A stretch of DNA of 64,000 bases, taken from an uncultured Paracoccaceae bacterium (GTDB taxonomy: Bacteria; Pseudomonadota; Alphaproteobacteria; Rhodobacterales; Rhodobacteraceae). Positions 26,078 through 35,416 of the stretch are shown piece after piece. The stretch spans positions 62,001-126,000 of the forward strand of contig CANLQK010000005.1 in the NCBI GenBank assembly GCA_947493255.1, given 5' to 3'. Every line of letters starts with the position of its first letter. The first letter of the stretch is position 1. A program made the translations under genes and the position numbers. Below the pieces are notes generated by a model that saw only the letters and a program-made list of their open reading frames with translations, had not been told where the DNA came from and made no database searches.

Positions 26078-28639
26078 ATGCCCTACACGCCATCAGAAAT
26101 CGAAGCCAAGTGGCAAGCCGCTTGGGACAAGGCCGATACCTTCAAGGCAGTCCGCAGCGACGACAAGCCGAAGTACTATGTGTTGGAAATGTTCCCCTAT
26201 CCGTCCGGCCGCATCCACATTGGGCATGTGCGCAACTACACCATGGGCGACGTGATCGCGCGGTACAAACTATCAACCGGCCACAATGTATTGCATCCAA
26301 TGGGCTTTGACGCCTTCGGCATGCCAGCAGAAAACGCGGCGATGGCGTCGGGTGGGCACCCGAAGGATTGGACCTACAAAAACATCGACGACATGGTCGA
26401 ACAGATGAAACCGCTGGGGTTGGGTATTGATTGGTCTCGCATGTTCGCCACCTGTGACCCAGAATATTACGGCCAGCAGCAGGCACTGTTTATCGACATG
26501 TTGGACGCTGGTCTGATCGATCGTAAGAACGCTACTGTAAATTGGGACCCGGTAGACATGACCGTTCTGGCCAATGAACAGGTCATTGATGGCAAAGGTT
26601 GGCGGTCTGGAGCAGAAGTCGAACGTAAAGAGCTTACACAGTGGTTCTTCAAGATTTCCGACATGGCAGATGATCTGCTGTCGGGCCTTGATGGATTAGA
26701 AGATTGGCCCGCCAAAGTTCGTTTGATGCAGGAAAACTGGATCGGAAAATCCCGTGGTTTGCAGTTCTCGTTTTCGATGGTCGAGGGCGTTGGAGCCCAT
26801 GATCGCGTGGAGGTTTACACCACACGTCCTGACACACTGATGGGGGCTTCCTTTGTCGGCATTTCCCCAGATCATCCACTTGCCAAAGAACTGGAAGCCA
26901 ACAACCCTGAAATTGCGGCCTTTACCGCCGAATGCCGCAAGGGTGGCACCACGGCGGAAGCGTTGGAAAAAGCCGAGAAGCTGGGCATGGACACTGGGTT
27001 GCGCGTGCGGCACCCGTTCGACACGTCTTGGGAACTGCCAGTTTATATCGCAAACTTCATCATGATGGATTACGGCACCGGCGCGATTTTTGGCTGCCCA
27101 GCCCACGACCAACGCGACTTTGACTTTGCGACCAAGTACAGCCTGCCAATTACACCCACGTTCTTGCCATCCGAGGACGCAAGCGAAGACCTGACCGAAG
27201 CATTCGTACCAAACAAAACCGATATGGTGCATTGGGTGAAGCCATTCGCGTGGGACGCTGCAACAAACGGCGAAGACGCCATCGATAAGGCGGTCGACTT
27301 CTGTGAAGCCAACGGCGTCGGCCAAGGGGTCACCAAATACCGTCTGCGCGATTGGGGCTTGTCCCGGCAGCGGTACTGGGGCGCACCTATTCCAGTTGTC
27401 CATTGTGACAGCTGTGGCGTAGTACCAGAGAAGAAAGAAAACCTGCCCGTCGAACTTCCCTACGATGTATCGTTCGACATCCCCGGGAACCCGCTGGACC
27501 GCCATCCAACTTGGCGCGATGTGCCTTGCCCTTCTTGCGGTAAACCTGCGACCCGCGAAACGGACACGATGGATACGTTCGTGGATTCCAGTTGGTATTT
27601 CGCACGCTTCACCGCTCCGCATGCGTCAACCCCTACCGAAAAGGCAGATGCCGACTACTGGATGAACGTAGATCAATATATCGGCGGAATCGAACACGCG
27701 ATTTTGCACCTTCTGTATTCGCGGTTCTTTGCCCGTGCGATGCACAAAACCGGGCACCTGCCGGAATCGGCGATCGAACCATTCAACGCCTTGTTCACAC
27801 AAGGCATGGTTACGCACGCAATCTACAAAAGCGACGATCCTCAAACTGGTCGTCCAATCTATTTCTATCCTGAACAAGTCGACCTGCGCGACGGCAAAGC
27901 ATTCTTCAAAGAAGACGGGCGCGAGCTGACAATTGTCCCGTCTGCCAAAATGTCCAAATCCAAAAACAACGTGGTCGACCCTGTTGAGATCATCAAACAA
28001 TTCGGTGCAGATACAGCGCGTTGGTTTGTATTGTCCGACAGTCCGCCTGAACGAGACGTGGAATGGACCGCGTCGGGGGCAGAAGCATCTTACAAACACC
28101 TTTCTCGTGTCGCGGCTCTGTCAGAGAAGATTGAACAAATGGACCCCGCCGCCAAAGGTACAGGCGACGAAGACCTGCTGCGCGCGATGCACAAAACCAT
28201 TCAGGACGTAACAGGTGGCGTAGAATCCTTTGGGTTTAATGCGGCTATTGCAAAGCTGTATGGCTTTACGGCTACCCTGTCGAAATCCAAGGCCAGCTAT
28301 ACTGCCAAACGCGAAGCTATCATGACATTGGCCCAACTGATGGCACCAATGACACCTCATTTGGCCGAAGAAATCTGGAATGCACAGGGCGGTGAAGGTT
28401 TGATCGCGAATGCGTCTTGGCCCGTCGCCGACGAAGCCATGTTGGTCGAAGACACTGTAACACTGCCGATCCAGATCAACGGCAAACGTCGGTCAGAAGT
28501 AGCCGTTCCAAAGGACATGCCCAAGGAAGAGGTTGAAAAGCTAGCGCTGGCAGACGAGGCTGTGGTCAAGGCGTTGGACGGGGCAACCCCGAAAAAGCTG
28601 ATCGTAGTACCGGGCCGGATCATCAATGTCGTCATTTAA
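26078..28639 (+). CDS. leuS: Leucine-tRNA ligase
   Basis: 853 residues. Class I synthetase HIGH-type motif [17 protein letters not shown] near residue 46, CP1 editing domain with [20 protein letters not shown] and [16 protein letters not shown], zinc-type CPSCGK, and KMSKS at residues 624-628, then the anticodon-binding and C-terminal domains. It charges tRNA-Leu and edits mischarged products. ATG at 26078 preceded by AAGGA. It overlaps lptE by 14 bases and forms the conserved leuS-lptE-holA operon. Confidence 0.97.
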   Translation: MPYTPSEIEAKWQAAWDKADTFKAVRSDDKPKYYVLEMFPYPSGRIHIGHVRNYTMGDVIARYKLSTGHNVLHPMGFDAFGMPAENAAMASGGHPKDWTYKNIDDMVEQMKPLGLGIDWSRMFATCDPEYYGQQQALFIDMLDAGLIDRKNATVNWDPVDMTVLANEQVIDGKGWRSGAEVERKELTQWFFKISDMADDLLSGLDGLEDWPAKVRLMQENWIGKSRGLQFSFSMVEGVGAHDRVEVYTTRPDTLMGASFVGISPDHPLAKELEANNPEIAAFTAECRKGGTTAEALEKAEKLGMDTGLRVRHPFDTSWELPVYIANFIMMDYGTGAIFGCPAHDQRDFDFATKYSLPITPTFLPSEDASEDLTEAFVPNKTDMVHWVKPFAWDAATNGEDAIDKAVDFCEANGVGQGVTKYRLRDWGLSRQRYWGAPIPVVHCDSCGVVPEKKENLPVELPYDVSFDIPGNPLDRHPTWRDVPCPSCGKPATRETDTMDTFVDSSWYFARFTAPHASTPTEKADADYWMNVDQYIGGIEHAILHLLYSRFFARAMHKTGHLPESAIEPFNALFTQGMVTHAIYKSDDPQTGRPIYFYPEQVDLRDGKAFFKEDGRELTIVPSAKMSKSKNNVVDPVEIIKQFGADTARWFVLSDSPPERDVEWTASGAEASYKHLSRVAALSEKIEQMDPAAKGTGDEDLLRAMHKTIQDVTGGVESFGFNAAIAKLYGFTATLSKSKASYTAKREAIMTLAQLMAPMTPHLAEEIWNAQGGEGLIANASWPVADEAMLVEDTVTLPIQINGKRRSEVAVPKDMPKEEVEKLALADEAVVKALDGATPKKLIVVPGRIINVVI

Positions 28640-29111
28640 CAGACGCCACCTTTTGAAACTAACTGCAGCCCTGCCACTGGCAGGCTGTGGGTTTTCGCCA
28701 GTGTACGGGCCAAACGGGTCTGGCCGTACCCTTCGAGGTCGCATCGCATACCGTGCACCCAATACCGTTGAAGGGTTTCGGCTTCGTACCCGACTTGAAG
28801 ACCGGTTGGGCCGCGTGGAACGGGGCGACTACTTGTTAACCATTGAGATGGACATCGACGAAGAATCTCTGGTGATCAGCTCTTCCCAAGACATCAACCG
28901 TTTCAACGTAACAGGTATAGCAACATGGACGTTGACAGAGCCCGGAAATGACAATCCACTTGCATCCGGCACAGCAGAAACGTTTACCGCATATTCCGCA
29001 TCGGGTACGACGGTCGCGACCCAAGATGCAAAAGACGACGCCCGCGACCGTCTGGCCATTGCTTTGGCCGACTTGATTGTGACGGACCTTATCATCGCCA
29101 CAGTGGAATAG
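28626..29111 (+). CDS. lptE: LPS-assembly lipoprotein LptE
   Basis: 161 residues with an RR-containing lipoprotein signal ([17 protein letters not shown], lipid cysteine about residue 21) and [11 protein letters not shown] typical of alphaproteobacterial LptE. It plugs LptD in the outer membrane for LPS insertion. Overlaps leuS and is followed three bases later by holA, the classic order. Confidence 0.92.
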   Translation: MSSFNRRHLLKLTAALPLAGCGFSPVYGPNGSGRTLRGRIAYRAPNTVEGFRLRTRLEDRLGRVERGDYLLTIEMDIDEESLVISSSQDINRFNVTGIATWTLTEPGNDNPLASGTAETFTAYSASGTTVATQDAKDDARDRLAIALADLIVTDLIIATVE

Positions 29112-29114
29112 CCG

Positions 29115-30143
29115 ATGAAACTATCCGCCCGCGACGCCAACGCCTATTTCCGCAAACCCGACCCAAATGGTGCTGGGATCTTGATTTATGGCGGCGATGC
29201 AATGCGTGTTGCCCTTAAGCGCCAAGAAGTGATCAAGGCGCTGGTTGGCCCCAATGGCGAAGAAGAAATGCGCCTGACACGCATGACTGGCGCAGAGCTG
29301 CGTAAAGATCCTGCATTGCTGGGCGACGCGATCAAGGCGCAAGGGTTTTTCCCAGGTCCGCGGGTCGCGTTTGTGGAGGAAGCAGGTGACAGCGTAACAA
29401 AGGCGATTATTCCCGCCCTGACGGATTGGGCCGTGGGCGACGCCCAAATCATTGTAACCGCCGGCCAATTGAACGCACGGTCTGCCCTGCGCAAACTGTT
29501 CGAAGGCCACCCCAGTGCCTATGCGGCTGGTGTTTACGACGATCCACCCGGCCGCGAGGAAATCGAAGGACATTTGCGTGAAGCAGGCTTGGCGAACATA
29601 AGCCGTGATGCAATGGACCTAATCGCGGCATACGCCCGCGAAATGCCACCAGGAGATCTACGGCAAACAATCGAGAAGCTGGGGCTCTACAAACTTGGTG
29701 ACGATAGCGAAGCCACCGTCGAAGATGTTGAAGCCTGTGCGCCACAGTCAAACGAAGCTGGCTTGGATGATCTTTTGAATGTTGTGGCGGAATTGAACGC
29801 TGCGGAGATCGGTCCCATTCTGTCTCGGCTTTATGCGCAAGGAACACAGCCCGTGGCCTTGTGTATTGCGGCAATGCGCCATTTTCGACAACTGCATGCG
29901 GCAGCGTCCGACCCTGGTGGCGCGGCTACTGGAATTGGCCGTCTGCGGCCACCGGTTTTTGGCCCGCGCCGCGACAAAATGGTGCGCCAAGCAACGGCGT
30001 GGGGTCGGCCAAATTTGGAAAATGCGCTAGGAGCGATCACCGAGACAGACCTTACGCTCCGTTCAGCGAGTACGGCACCAGACCGTGCATTGGTAGAACG
30101 CATGTTTATCCGGTTGGCAATGTTGGGCAGACGCAGATCATAA
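29115..30143 (+). CDS. holA: DNA polymerase III subunit delta
   Basis: 342 residues of the clamp-loader fold: ILIYGGDAMRVALKRQEVIKAL at the N-terminus (seen as GGDAMRVALKRQEVIKAL), NARSALRKLFEGHPSAYAAG, LEKLGLYKLGDDSEATVEDVE-type region (EKLGLYKLGDDSEATVEDVE) and C-terminal ALVERMFIRLAMLGRR. It opens the beta clamp within the clamp loader. Last gene of the leuS operon; followed by an inverted-repeat hairpin. Confidence 0.93.
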   Translation: MKLSARDANAYFRKPDPNGAGILIYGGDAMRVALKRQEVIKALVGPNGEEEMRLTRMTGAELRKDPALLGDAIKAQGFFPGPRVAFVEEAGDSVTKAIIPALTDWAVGDAQIIVTAGQLNARSALRKLFEGHPSAYAAGVYDDPPGREEIEGHLREAGLANISRDAMDLIAAYAREMPPGDLRQTIEKLGLYKLGDDSEATVEDVEACAPQSNEAGLDDLLNVVAELNAAEIGPILSRLYAQGTQPVALCIAAMRHFRQLHAAASDPGGAATGIGRLRPPVFGPRRDKMVRQATAWGRPNLENALGAITETDLTLRSASTAPDRALVERMFIRLAMLGRRRS

Positions 30144-30154
30144 GGTCAAAACGG

Positions 30155-30186
30155 TGAATTCGGGCAAATAGAATCGCCCGAATTCA
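30155..30186. terminator. Bidirectional hairpin between holA and the small exported protein gene
   Basis: TGAATTCGGGC (30155-30165) and GCCCGAATTCA (30176-30186) form a perfect 11-bp stem with a 10-base loop between two convergent genes. T-runs are weak on both sides. Confidence 0.65.
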
Positions 30187-30194
30187 ACCTTGTT

Positions 30195-30413
30195 TCAGGA
30201 GCCACCGCTTGCAGCAATAGCTGCGACAAGTAATAGGCCGATCCCAATAGGAAGTGCTGCACCTGCCGATGAACTTGTCAGCGATCCAGTCGGTTCGATT
30301 TCTGCGGGCAAGATGATGGCCGCCTCAGTACGTACCGGTTCGATGTTGCCGGCGAATGCTGCCGTTGAAAACGAAGCTGCACAGGCAAGCATAATTACAC
30401 TTTTCTTGAACAT
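30195..30413 (-). CDS. Small exported protein with C-terminal hydrophobic segment (YjbE/GfcA-like)
   Basis: 72 residues. Signal peptide KKSVIMLACAASFSTAAFAG, a short middle rich in Glu, Thr and Ser (PAEIEPTGSLTSSSAGAALP) and a C-terminal hydrophobic stretch IGIGLLLVAAIAASGGS. ATG at 30411-30413 with GAGAGGAC upstream. Similar in build, not clearly in sequence, to the neighbouring 64-residue protein and to the tiny YjbE/GfcA proteins encoded with yjbFGH in enterobacteria. A terminator at 30584 separates it from the yjbHF unit, so it has its own promoter. Confidence 0.75.
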   Translation of the reverse strand: MFKKSVIMLACAASFSTAAFAGNIEPVRTEAAIILPAEIEPTGSLTSSSAGAALPIGIGLLLVAAIAASGGS

Positions 30414-30583
30414 TTTATGTCCTCTCATACTGGTTACTCTCTAAGTCGTGACTCGAGAGTTAGTAAAAGAGGACCGATGCCCTTAAGGGGAATGCCGGCC
30501 AGAAAGCATCAATGCTGACTTGACCTTTGGGCAATGAGCATGTCGTTGCCGATGACGTTTCCGTTAACGTCAACAAGTACGCA

Positions 30584-30614
30584 ACAAAAAAGGCGAGCAC
30601 AAATGGCTCGCCTT
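30584..30614 (-). terminator. Intrinsic terminator after the yjbH-yjbF-small-protein unit
   Basis: On the minus strand AAGGCGAGC, loop of 7, GCTCGCCTT followed by a T-run (30584-30589). It lies 26 bases after the stop at 30641. Confidence 0.92.
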
Positions 30615-30640
30615 CTCAAATTTCTGGTAAGACAGGTAGC

Positions 30641-30835
30641 TTACTGGCTGTCGTTAGCCGCTGCGACTGCCGCAATCACGAACGCTAAGAAACCTGGAGC
30701 CAATCCAGCCACAGCACCAACTAAGTTCTTTTCAACGATAACAGCTTCGCCTGCTGGTGTTGTTACTTCCTGCGCAACGGCAGCAGTGGATGCAGTTGCC
30801 AATGCAGCAGCTACGATCAAGGATTTAATTTTCAT
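30641..30835 (-). CDS. Small exported/membrane protein at the end of the yjbHF unit (YjbE/GfcA-like)
   Basis: 64 residues. Signal peptide MKIKSLIVAAALATASTAA followed by AQEVTTPAGEAVIVEK and a C-terminal hydrophobic segment LVGAVAGLAPGFLAFVIAAV ending AANDSQ. ATG at 30833-30835 with TGGAGAG upstream. It follows yjbF by 86 bases and precedes a strong terminator, so it is the last gene of the yjbH-yjbF unit. Position and build suggest a counterpart of E. coli YjbE or GfcA; role unknown. Confidence 0.75.
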   Translation of the reverse strand: MKIKSLIVAAALATASTAAVAQEVTTPAGEAVIVEKNLVGAVAGLAPGFLAFVIAAVAAANDSQ

Positions 30836-30921
30836 GGTTCTCTCCAGTTTAAAATACAAAGTATCAGCTCTTAGGGCGACAATAGGGACATTGATCTGTA
30901 AAAACAAGTGACTTGGTAGGG

Positions 30922-31593
30922 CTACAGCCTTTGGTAACCCAGATAGCCCGCTTGGGGCGAAATCCACTGCCTAGACTGCCAAATTATACCATTTCTGTCG
31001 CGCCAATATGTGTTTTTGAATTCCTGTCCTGCACCGCTACAGGTCTCTTCCAGTATCGACGTTTGGTACGTTCGTTCAAAAATTGTAATTGCATCCTGCC
31101 CAGTCACAATTGTTTGGCATTGAACTGTAATTTGCTGAATTTGGTCCGACCCATCAAGAAAATCCAATGTTCTCGTGTGGTTACCGCCACCAGAAAGCGA
31201 CCGTTTGGCACCAGATACGTCCGCGCCCATCAGGTCTGCACCCGTCCGGCGAGACGCGACAAGAAGCCCACCATCAAATGTAAACCCGAACCCTTCGCGA
31301 CTGGCCCACGTGACTTTTGTTCCGTTTCGACCCGCTTCTGCAAGGATGTCAGTAGCACCCTGCGATATGAGGCTTAAACGCAACAAGTTCACTGGTGCAG
31401 CCTCGATTGTCTCCCGAGTCAATTCAGCTGACGTTGCGGCAGCGTCTGCGCTTCCCGAATCAACCTTCGACTGAGCGAAAGCGACCAACCCTTTTCCGAA
31501 AACTGTAATCGGGTCATTTTGAGCCAATTCACCGCACCCAGACAGGCCTGCCAATGCAGCCGCAAAGGTCAGTTTGGTAATAATCTTTTTCAT
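30922..31593 (-). CDS. yjbF: YjbF/GfcB family lipoprotein
   Basis: 223 residues. Lipoprotein signal KLTFAAALAGLSGC, then a mature domain with LLVASRRTGADLMGADV, HTRTLDFLDGSDQIQQITVQ and C-terminal FKNTYWRDRNGIIWQSRQW, which match the YjbF/GfcB (group 4 capsule-associated) family. The start at 31593 gives an ATGA overlap with the yjbH stop, so the pair is translationally coupled. The family is found in exopolysaccharide operons; it likely acts in the outer membrane or periplasm in polymer export. Confidence 0.85.
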   Translation of the reverse strand: MKKIITKLTFAAALAGLSGCGELAQNDPITVFGKGLVAFAQSKVDSGSADAAATSAELTRETIEAAPVNLLRLSLISQGATDILAEAGRNGTKVTWASREGFGFTFDGGLLVASRRTGADLMGADVSGAKRSLSGGGNHTRTLDFLDGSDQIQQITVQCQTIVTGQDAITIFERTYQTSILEETCSGAGQEFKNTYWRDRNGIIWQSRQWISPQAGYLGYQRL

Positions 31594-33725
31594 CGCCAGA
31601 ACCGTCCCCAATTGTCTGCCATTTGCGTCTCATGGCCTCCGCTCACGACATCATAAAGACGCCCATCAATGCGCACCCTTGAACCGCCGTCCCGTTCTAG
31701 CGACCTTAAAGTCGTCGCTACGGTATCACGCGTAGGCGTTCCAACCGTCCAATCTGTCGGAATTTCGAGCATGATACCTTTGTCGAATGACCCTTCACCG
31801 AAGTCTTCAAAATCAACGTCCGTCAGCGTCACATAAGCACCGAGTTTCCACCCGTTATCAAATTCGCGATCTAGGCTAAACGTAGCGCCCCAATCACCGG
31901 CCAGATAGCGGCCAACATCGACTTGAGCCTGATATCCATTTTCAAAATCATAATACCCAGACAAATGGCCCGTCACCACATCGTAGTTGTCGCCGGTAAA
32001 CACAGTACAGTTCAAATCAGAACATGCTGGGCGAAAGCCGAAACCTAGGTCGAATTCACGCAGGAGCGTATAGTTAAGCTCTGCGCCGATCGCCAACCGG
32101 CTGTCCACTGGTTTCCAAAGCACTTCGCCAGAAACGCCACCAAAGTTACGTTCCAGGTAACCGAGTGAAACACGGCTATACAGGTCACGGCCAGGGCGCC
32201 CGTACCAGGATAAAAACAAGTTCTCGATGCCTCCGCCAGATTCTGAGCCATACCGCAAACCGGTTCTGCGAATGTCAGGTAGCGTTGACGCAGATATTGC
32301 ACCAACTTCTTCGCGATTGCCCTCAAGTCGGTGTCGGTAGGTACCCGCTAACAAAAGATTAGGGCGAAGCTCATACTGAAAGGTCGCCTCCACGCCCACG
32401 TCAGCGCGTAAAGGTTCATCACCATCAAAAACGGTCAGTTCCAAGTAGGGGTAAGCCCCCCACAAGAATGCCGGATCTGGGTTTTCATAAGAAAATTCCG
32501 GCGCAGGTCCGGCCGCGTCAGAAAACGTAGCGCGTGCAAGCGATTCAGCTGACGCACCAGCGGTGTTCTCTAACGTTTCGAGATCGGTTCTTCGCAGCGT
32601 GACTGCAGACAACGCAATCCCTCGCCGTGTTGGTTCCAAGATGAAAGTATCTACATTTGCCGGCGCCAGCTGCGACATGATCCGTGCGACACGGCCAACG
32701 CCCTGAGCTTCCGCGCGGTAGGTATTGTTCTCGTAGCGAACCCGCATCGTAGAGCCCGTAACCTCGGCACCAAGCAAACGGAAACCGTCAGTTGCCAAAA
32801 CCTGACCCAACCCGTTGATGCCCCCGCTTTCCTGTTCAGCAGTATCCCAAGATGCGGCAGCCAAAAGGCTTTGCCCACGAACAGCAACGGGCAACGGTGC
32901 GCTATCAAATCCGCTAGGTACAGATCGTGAGGTTGGGTCAAAAGTAAATGTTCCCGAAACACCAATTTCAGACCCATACAAATAATATGCACCCCATTGG
33001 CGACCGGGGCGTGGCTCCCATGTGACACCGAAATTTAGGGGTGAGTTTCGTTCAAAACTGGTTCTGTCTGTCTCGCGCTCATATGCATCAGATGAATATT
33101 CAGCCAGCAACGTCCACTCGTCATTGACCCGCCACTCGACCCCACCAAACAGAGCCGCATCACCGCGGAAAAACTGACCAGTCAAAACTGTCCCGCCGGT
33201 CGCGATGCTGTCATCAGGACGCGTTTCGAACCCTTCATCGATAACGCCCAGCGGATTTGTGAAACCACCAACACCCGCAAGCCGGCCCCAACCTATGCCA
33301 CCTGAAACACGAACATCGGATCCGATCGTTTTAGTGGCAACAATGTATTCAGAACTGTATCGCCCCGTGCCAATAAAGTCCCGCAAGCCAATAGCAATCG
33401 CGGGTCTGATTTCCCCCTCGTGTGCCAACTGGTAGCGAAGATCGAAGCTGCGGTCGTAGGTATCGATAAACGAGTAGCGGAAGCTACCTGAAATCCGTGG
33501 ATGCAGCTGGAACGTAAGCGTTCCCCGCTGAGTTTCCCCAAAGAACCCAAGGGTCCCTGCGACCTCTCCATCTTTTGGTAAAACAGCAGACGGCGTATCA
33601 ATGATGCCGGCAGTGCCATAAAGGTTATATGTGGCGCGCCAATCGTCGTCGGCTGCGGCGGGGGTTGCGCACAATGCAGCAACCGCGAGGCCAACCATTC
33701 CGGTGTAATTCTTTAATCCAAACAT
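31590..33725 (-). CDS. yjbH: YjbH-domain outer-membrane exopolysaccharide protein
   Basis: 711 residues with signal peptide LAVAALCATPAAA. The YjbH pattern follows: YNLYGTAGIIDTPSAVL, GTLGFFGETQRGTLTFQ, YDRSFDLRYQLAHEG and RPAIAIGLRDFIGTGRYSSE (first beta part), the middle DTFILEPTRRGIA, and the C-terminal barrel-like region ending KLGAYVTLTDVDFEDFGEGS. YjbH is a predicted outer-membrane protein for group 4-capsule or Yjb polysaccharide secretion. ATG at 33725 is preferred because it places the signal peptide at the N-terminus. It diverges from the epimerase/sugar-transferase operon. Confidence 0.87.
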   Translation of the reverse strand: MFGLKNYTGMVGLAVAALCATPAAADDDWRATYNLYGTAGIIDTPSAVLPKDGEVAGTLGFFGETQRGTLTFQLHPRISGSFRYSFIDTYDRSFDLRYQLAHEGEIRPAIAIGLRDFIGTGRYSSEYIVATKTIGSDVRVSGGIGWGRLAGVGGFTNPLGVIDEGFETRPDDSIATGGTVLTGQFFRGDAALFGGVEWRVNDEWTLLAEYSSDAYERETDRTSFERNSPLNFGVTWEPRPGRQWGAYYLYGSEIGVSGTFTFDPTSRSVPSGFDSAPLPVAVRGQSLLAAASWDTAEQESGGINGLGQVLATDGFRLLGAEVTGSTMRVRYENNTYRAEAQGVGRVARIMSQLAPANVDTFILEPTRRGIALSAVTLRRTDLETLENTAGASAESLARATFSDAAGPAPEFSYENPDPAFLWGAYPYLELTVFDGDEPLRADVGVEATFQYELRPNLLLAGTYRHRLEGNREEVGAISASTLPDIRRTGLRYGSESGGGIENLFLSWYGRPGRDLYSRVSLGYLERNFGGVSGEVLWKPVDSRLAIGAELNYTLLREFDLGFGFRPACSDLNCTVFTGDNYDVVTGHLSGYYDFENGYQAQVDVGRYLAGDWGATFSLDREFDNGWKLGAYVTLTDVDFEDFGEGSFDKGIMLEIPTDWTVGTPTRDTVATTLRSLERDGGSRVRIDGRLYDVVSGGHETQMADNWGRFWR

Positions 33726-33848
33726 ACGCTTTGTGTGCCATCCGCGACACCATTGTCGCAACCCAATTCTGGACGACCGCGGAAGTTACAGGCAAAGGTG
33801 TGGTTAAAGCCATACATTTCGAGGCGAACCTGCAACAGGAACAAGCAA

Positions 33849-34715
33849 GTGACGACTTATTTATTAGGTGCAAACGGACGGATCGGGAGAACTCTGCATC
33901 ACCATGCTGAACGTATTGGCCTTGGCTGGCAGACACAAACTCGAGCTTCAGGCGGTGACGTTCAGTGGTCAGGCGATTTTCATGACCCTTCTTGCGCCGA
34001 TCTATTTCGTCATGGAACGACCTTGATCAACATGATCGGACAAACAGGAACGAACCAAGAGAAACTGGAAGCAACCAATGTTCAGTTCGTCAAAAGCCTT
34101 ATCAAACGAGCGAGCGACACTGGTGTCGCACATATTATCTTAGCCTCTTCAGCTGCGGTATACGGAGACCACGGGGGAGCGCCCCTAACCGAAGATGCAG
34201 AGCTTAAGCCCTTGAATGAATACGGTGAAAGCAAAGCCCGAATGGAAGATGCGGTTCATGAAGCGGCTGCCTCTCAAATCATTCCAGCGATTTCAATTTT
34301 GCGGATCGGGAATGTCGCCGGTTCAGACAGCTTGCTTACCGCCGCCCGAAAACACATGGCTTTGGGCAAAAAAGTACCAATACATCGCTTTTCAAGCGGC
34401 GCGGCACCACTTCGGTCTTACATCGGCCCGCACGATTTGTTCACTGTTGTAAATGCTCTATCACAACCTCACGATCGATCGGTACGGACCCTAAATGTTG
34501 TCGCGTCAAACCCAGTATATCTCGATGACGCGCTTGCAGCCTATAAAACCTACCTATTGCCCGAGCTGGAATGGACAGACACACCGGCGCCAAAAGGCAC
34601 ACCAGAAGAAATAACACTATCAACTAAAAACCTAGACCACCTTGTAACGCTGCCCGAAATCGAAGACTACGCGTTTGAAATGGCCCGTCAGGTTGCGCAG
34701 GATCAGCCGTTATGA
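33849..34715 (+). CDS. NAD-dependent epimerase/dehydratase (extended SDR)
   Basis: 288 residues from a GTG at 33849 with CAGGAAC upstream. Rossmann motif TYLLGANGRIGRT, HIILASSAAVYGD and the catalytic Tyr-Lys in NEYGESKARME mark an extended SDR acting on a nucleotide sugar. It overlaps the next gene by ATGA. With the sugar transferase downstream it probably makes or modifies the first sugar of a surface polymer repeat. Confidence 0.87.
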   Translation: MTTYLLGANGRIGRTLHHHAERIGLGWQTQTRASGGDVQWSGDFHDPSCADLFRHGTTLINMIGQTGTNQEKLEATNVQFVKSLIKRASDTGVAHIILASSAAVYGDHGGAPLTEDAELKPLNEYGESKARMEDAVHEAAASQIIPAISILRIGNVAGSDSLLTAARKHMALGKKVPIHRFSSGAAPLRSYIGPHDLFTVVNALSQPHDRSVRTLNVVASNPVYLDDALAAYKTYLLPELEWTDTPAPKGTPEEITLSTKNLDHLVTLPEIEDYAFEMARQVAQDQPL

Positions 34716-35317
34716 AACGCCTTTTCGACCTTGTTATCGCGTTGCTCATTTTGTTCGCAACTGCGCCCATCATGATAATTATCGCTGTGTGCATTCGCCA
34801 ACAGGGCGGCGCGCCAGTCTTTTACATAGCAGAACGCATGAAAAAGCCAGATCAGCCGTTCAACCTGATCAAGTTCCGAACCATGTCTAACGTTGCGGCT
34901 AGCCAAAACGCAGGTGTCACCGGCGGCGATAAGTCTGAGCGCATTACCCCGATTGGGCGAACGCTTCGGAAATATCGCCTGGATGAGCTTCCACAGCTAT
35001 TTAACGTGCTTCGTGGCGACATGAGTTTCGTCGGTCCACGCCCACCTTTGCGACAATATACAAATGCCTATCCTGTTCTATATGGCAAAGTCTTACAGTC
35101 ACGGCCGGGCATCACGGGGTTGGCAACACTCCATTTCCACCGCCATGAAGAAATGCTCATTTCAAAGGCAACCACACCGCAGGAAACAGAGATCATTTAC
35201 ACGACCCGCTGCATTCCCCGCAAAGCGACCCTTGATTTGATCTATACCCAACACGCGTCTGTTTGTTTTGACGTCGCGATCATGTGGCAAACATTTCGGT
35301 CGGTTTTGGGACGATAA
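34712..35317 (+). CDS. Polyprenyl-phosphate sugar-1-phosphate transferase (bacterial sugar transferase)
   Basis: 201 residues: one N-terminal membrane hairpin (LVIALLILFATAPIMIIIAV) and the catalytic domain with FNLIKFRTM, RKYRLDELPQLFNVLRGDMS, FVGPRPPLRQY and RPGITG, all family hallmarks. It starts glycan repeat synthesis by moving a sugar-1-phosphate onto undecaprenyl phosphate at the inner membrane. Size is that of the short monotopic members. Coupled to the preceding epimerase by ATGA. Confidence 0.93.
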   Translation: MKRLFDLVIALLILFATAPIMIIIAVCIRQQGGAPVFYIAERMKKPDQPFNLIKFRTMSNVAASQNAGVTGGDKSERITPIGRTLRKYRLDELPQLFNVLRGDMSFVGPRPPLRQYTNAYPVLYGKVLQSRPGITGLATLHFHRHEEMLISKATTPQETEIIYTTRCIPRKATLDLIYTQHASVCFDVAIMWQTFRSVLGR

Positions 35318-35340
35318 GGGCACAAACCGCGCTAACATTC

Positions 35341-35359
35341 CCCTAACACCCCATTAGGG
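35341..35359. promoter_or_regulatory. Inverted repeat CCCTAA-N7-TTAGGG upstream of ugd
   Basis: CCCTAA at 35341-35346 and TTAGGG at 35354-35359, with a further CCCTAA at 35377-35382. These lie in the 99-base gap between the sugar transferase and ugd and may be a regulator site. Confidence 0.35.
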
Positions 35360-35416
35360 CTGGCTGCATATATTGCCCCTAAGTTACTACACAAGAAAAC
35401 GAAACGAGGCTTTGGC

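Noticed and set aside
26696-27622. 308-codon open frame antisense to leuS
   Set aside because: leuS is certain here; the antisense frame resembles no family and has no start signals.
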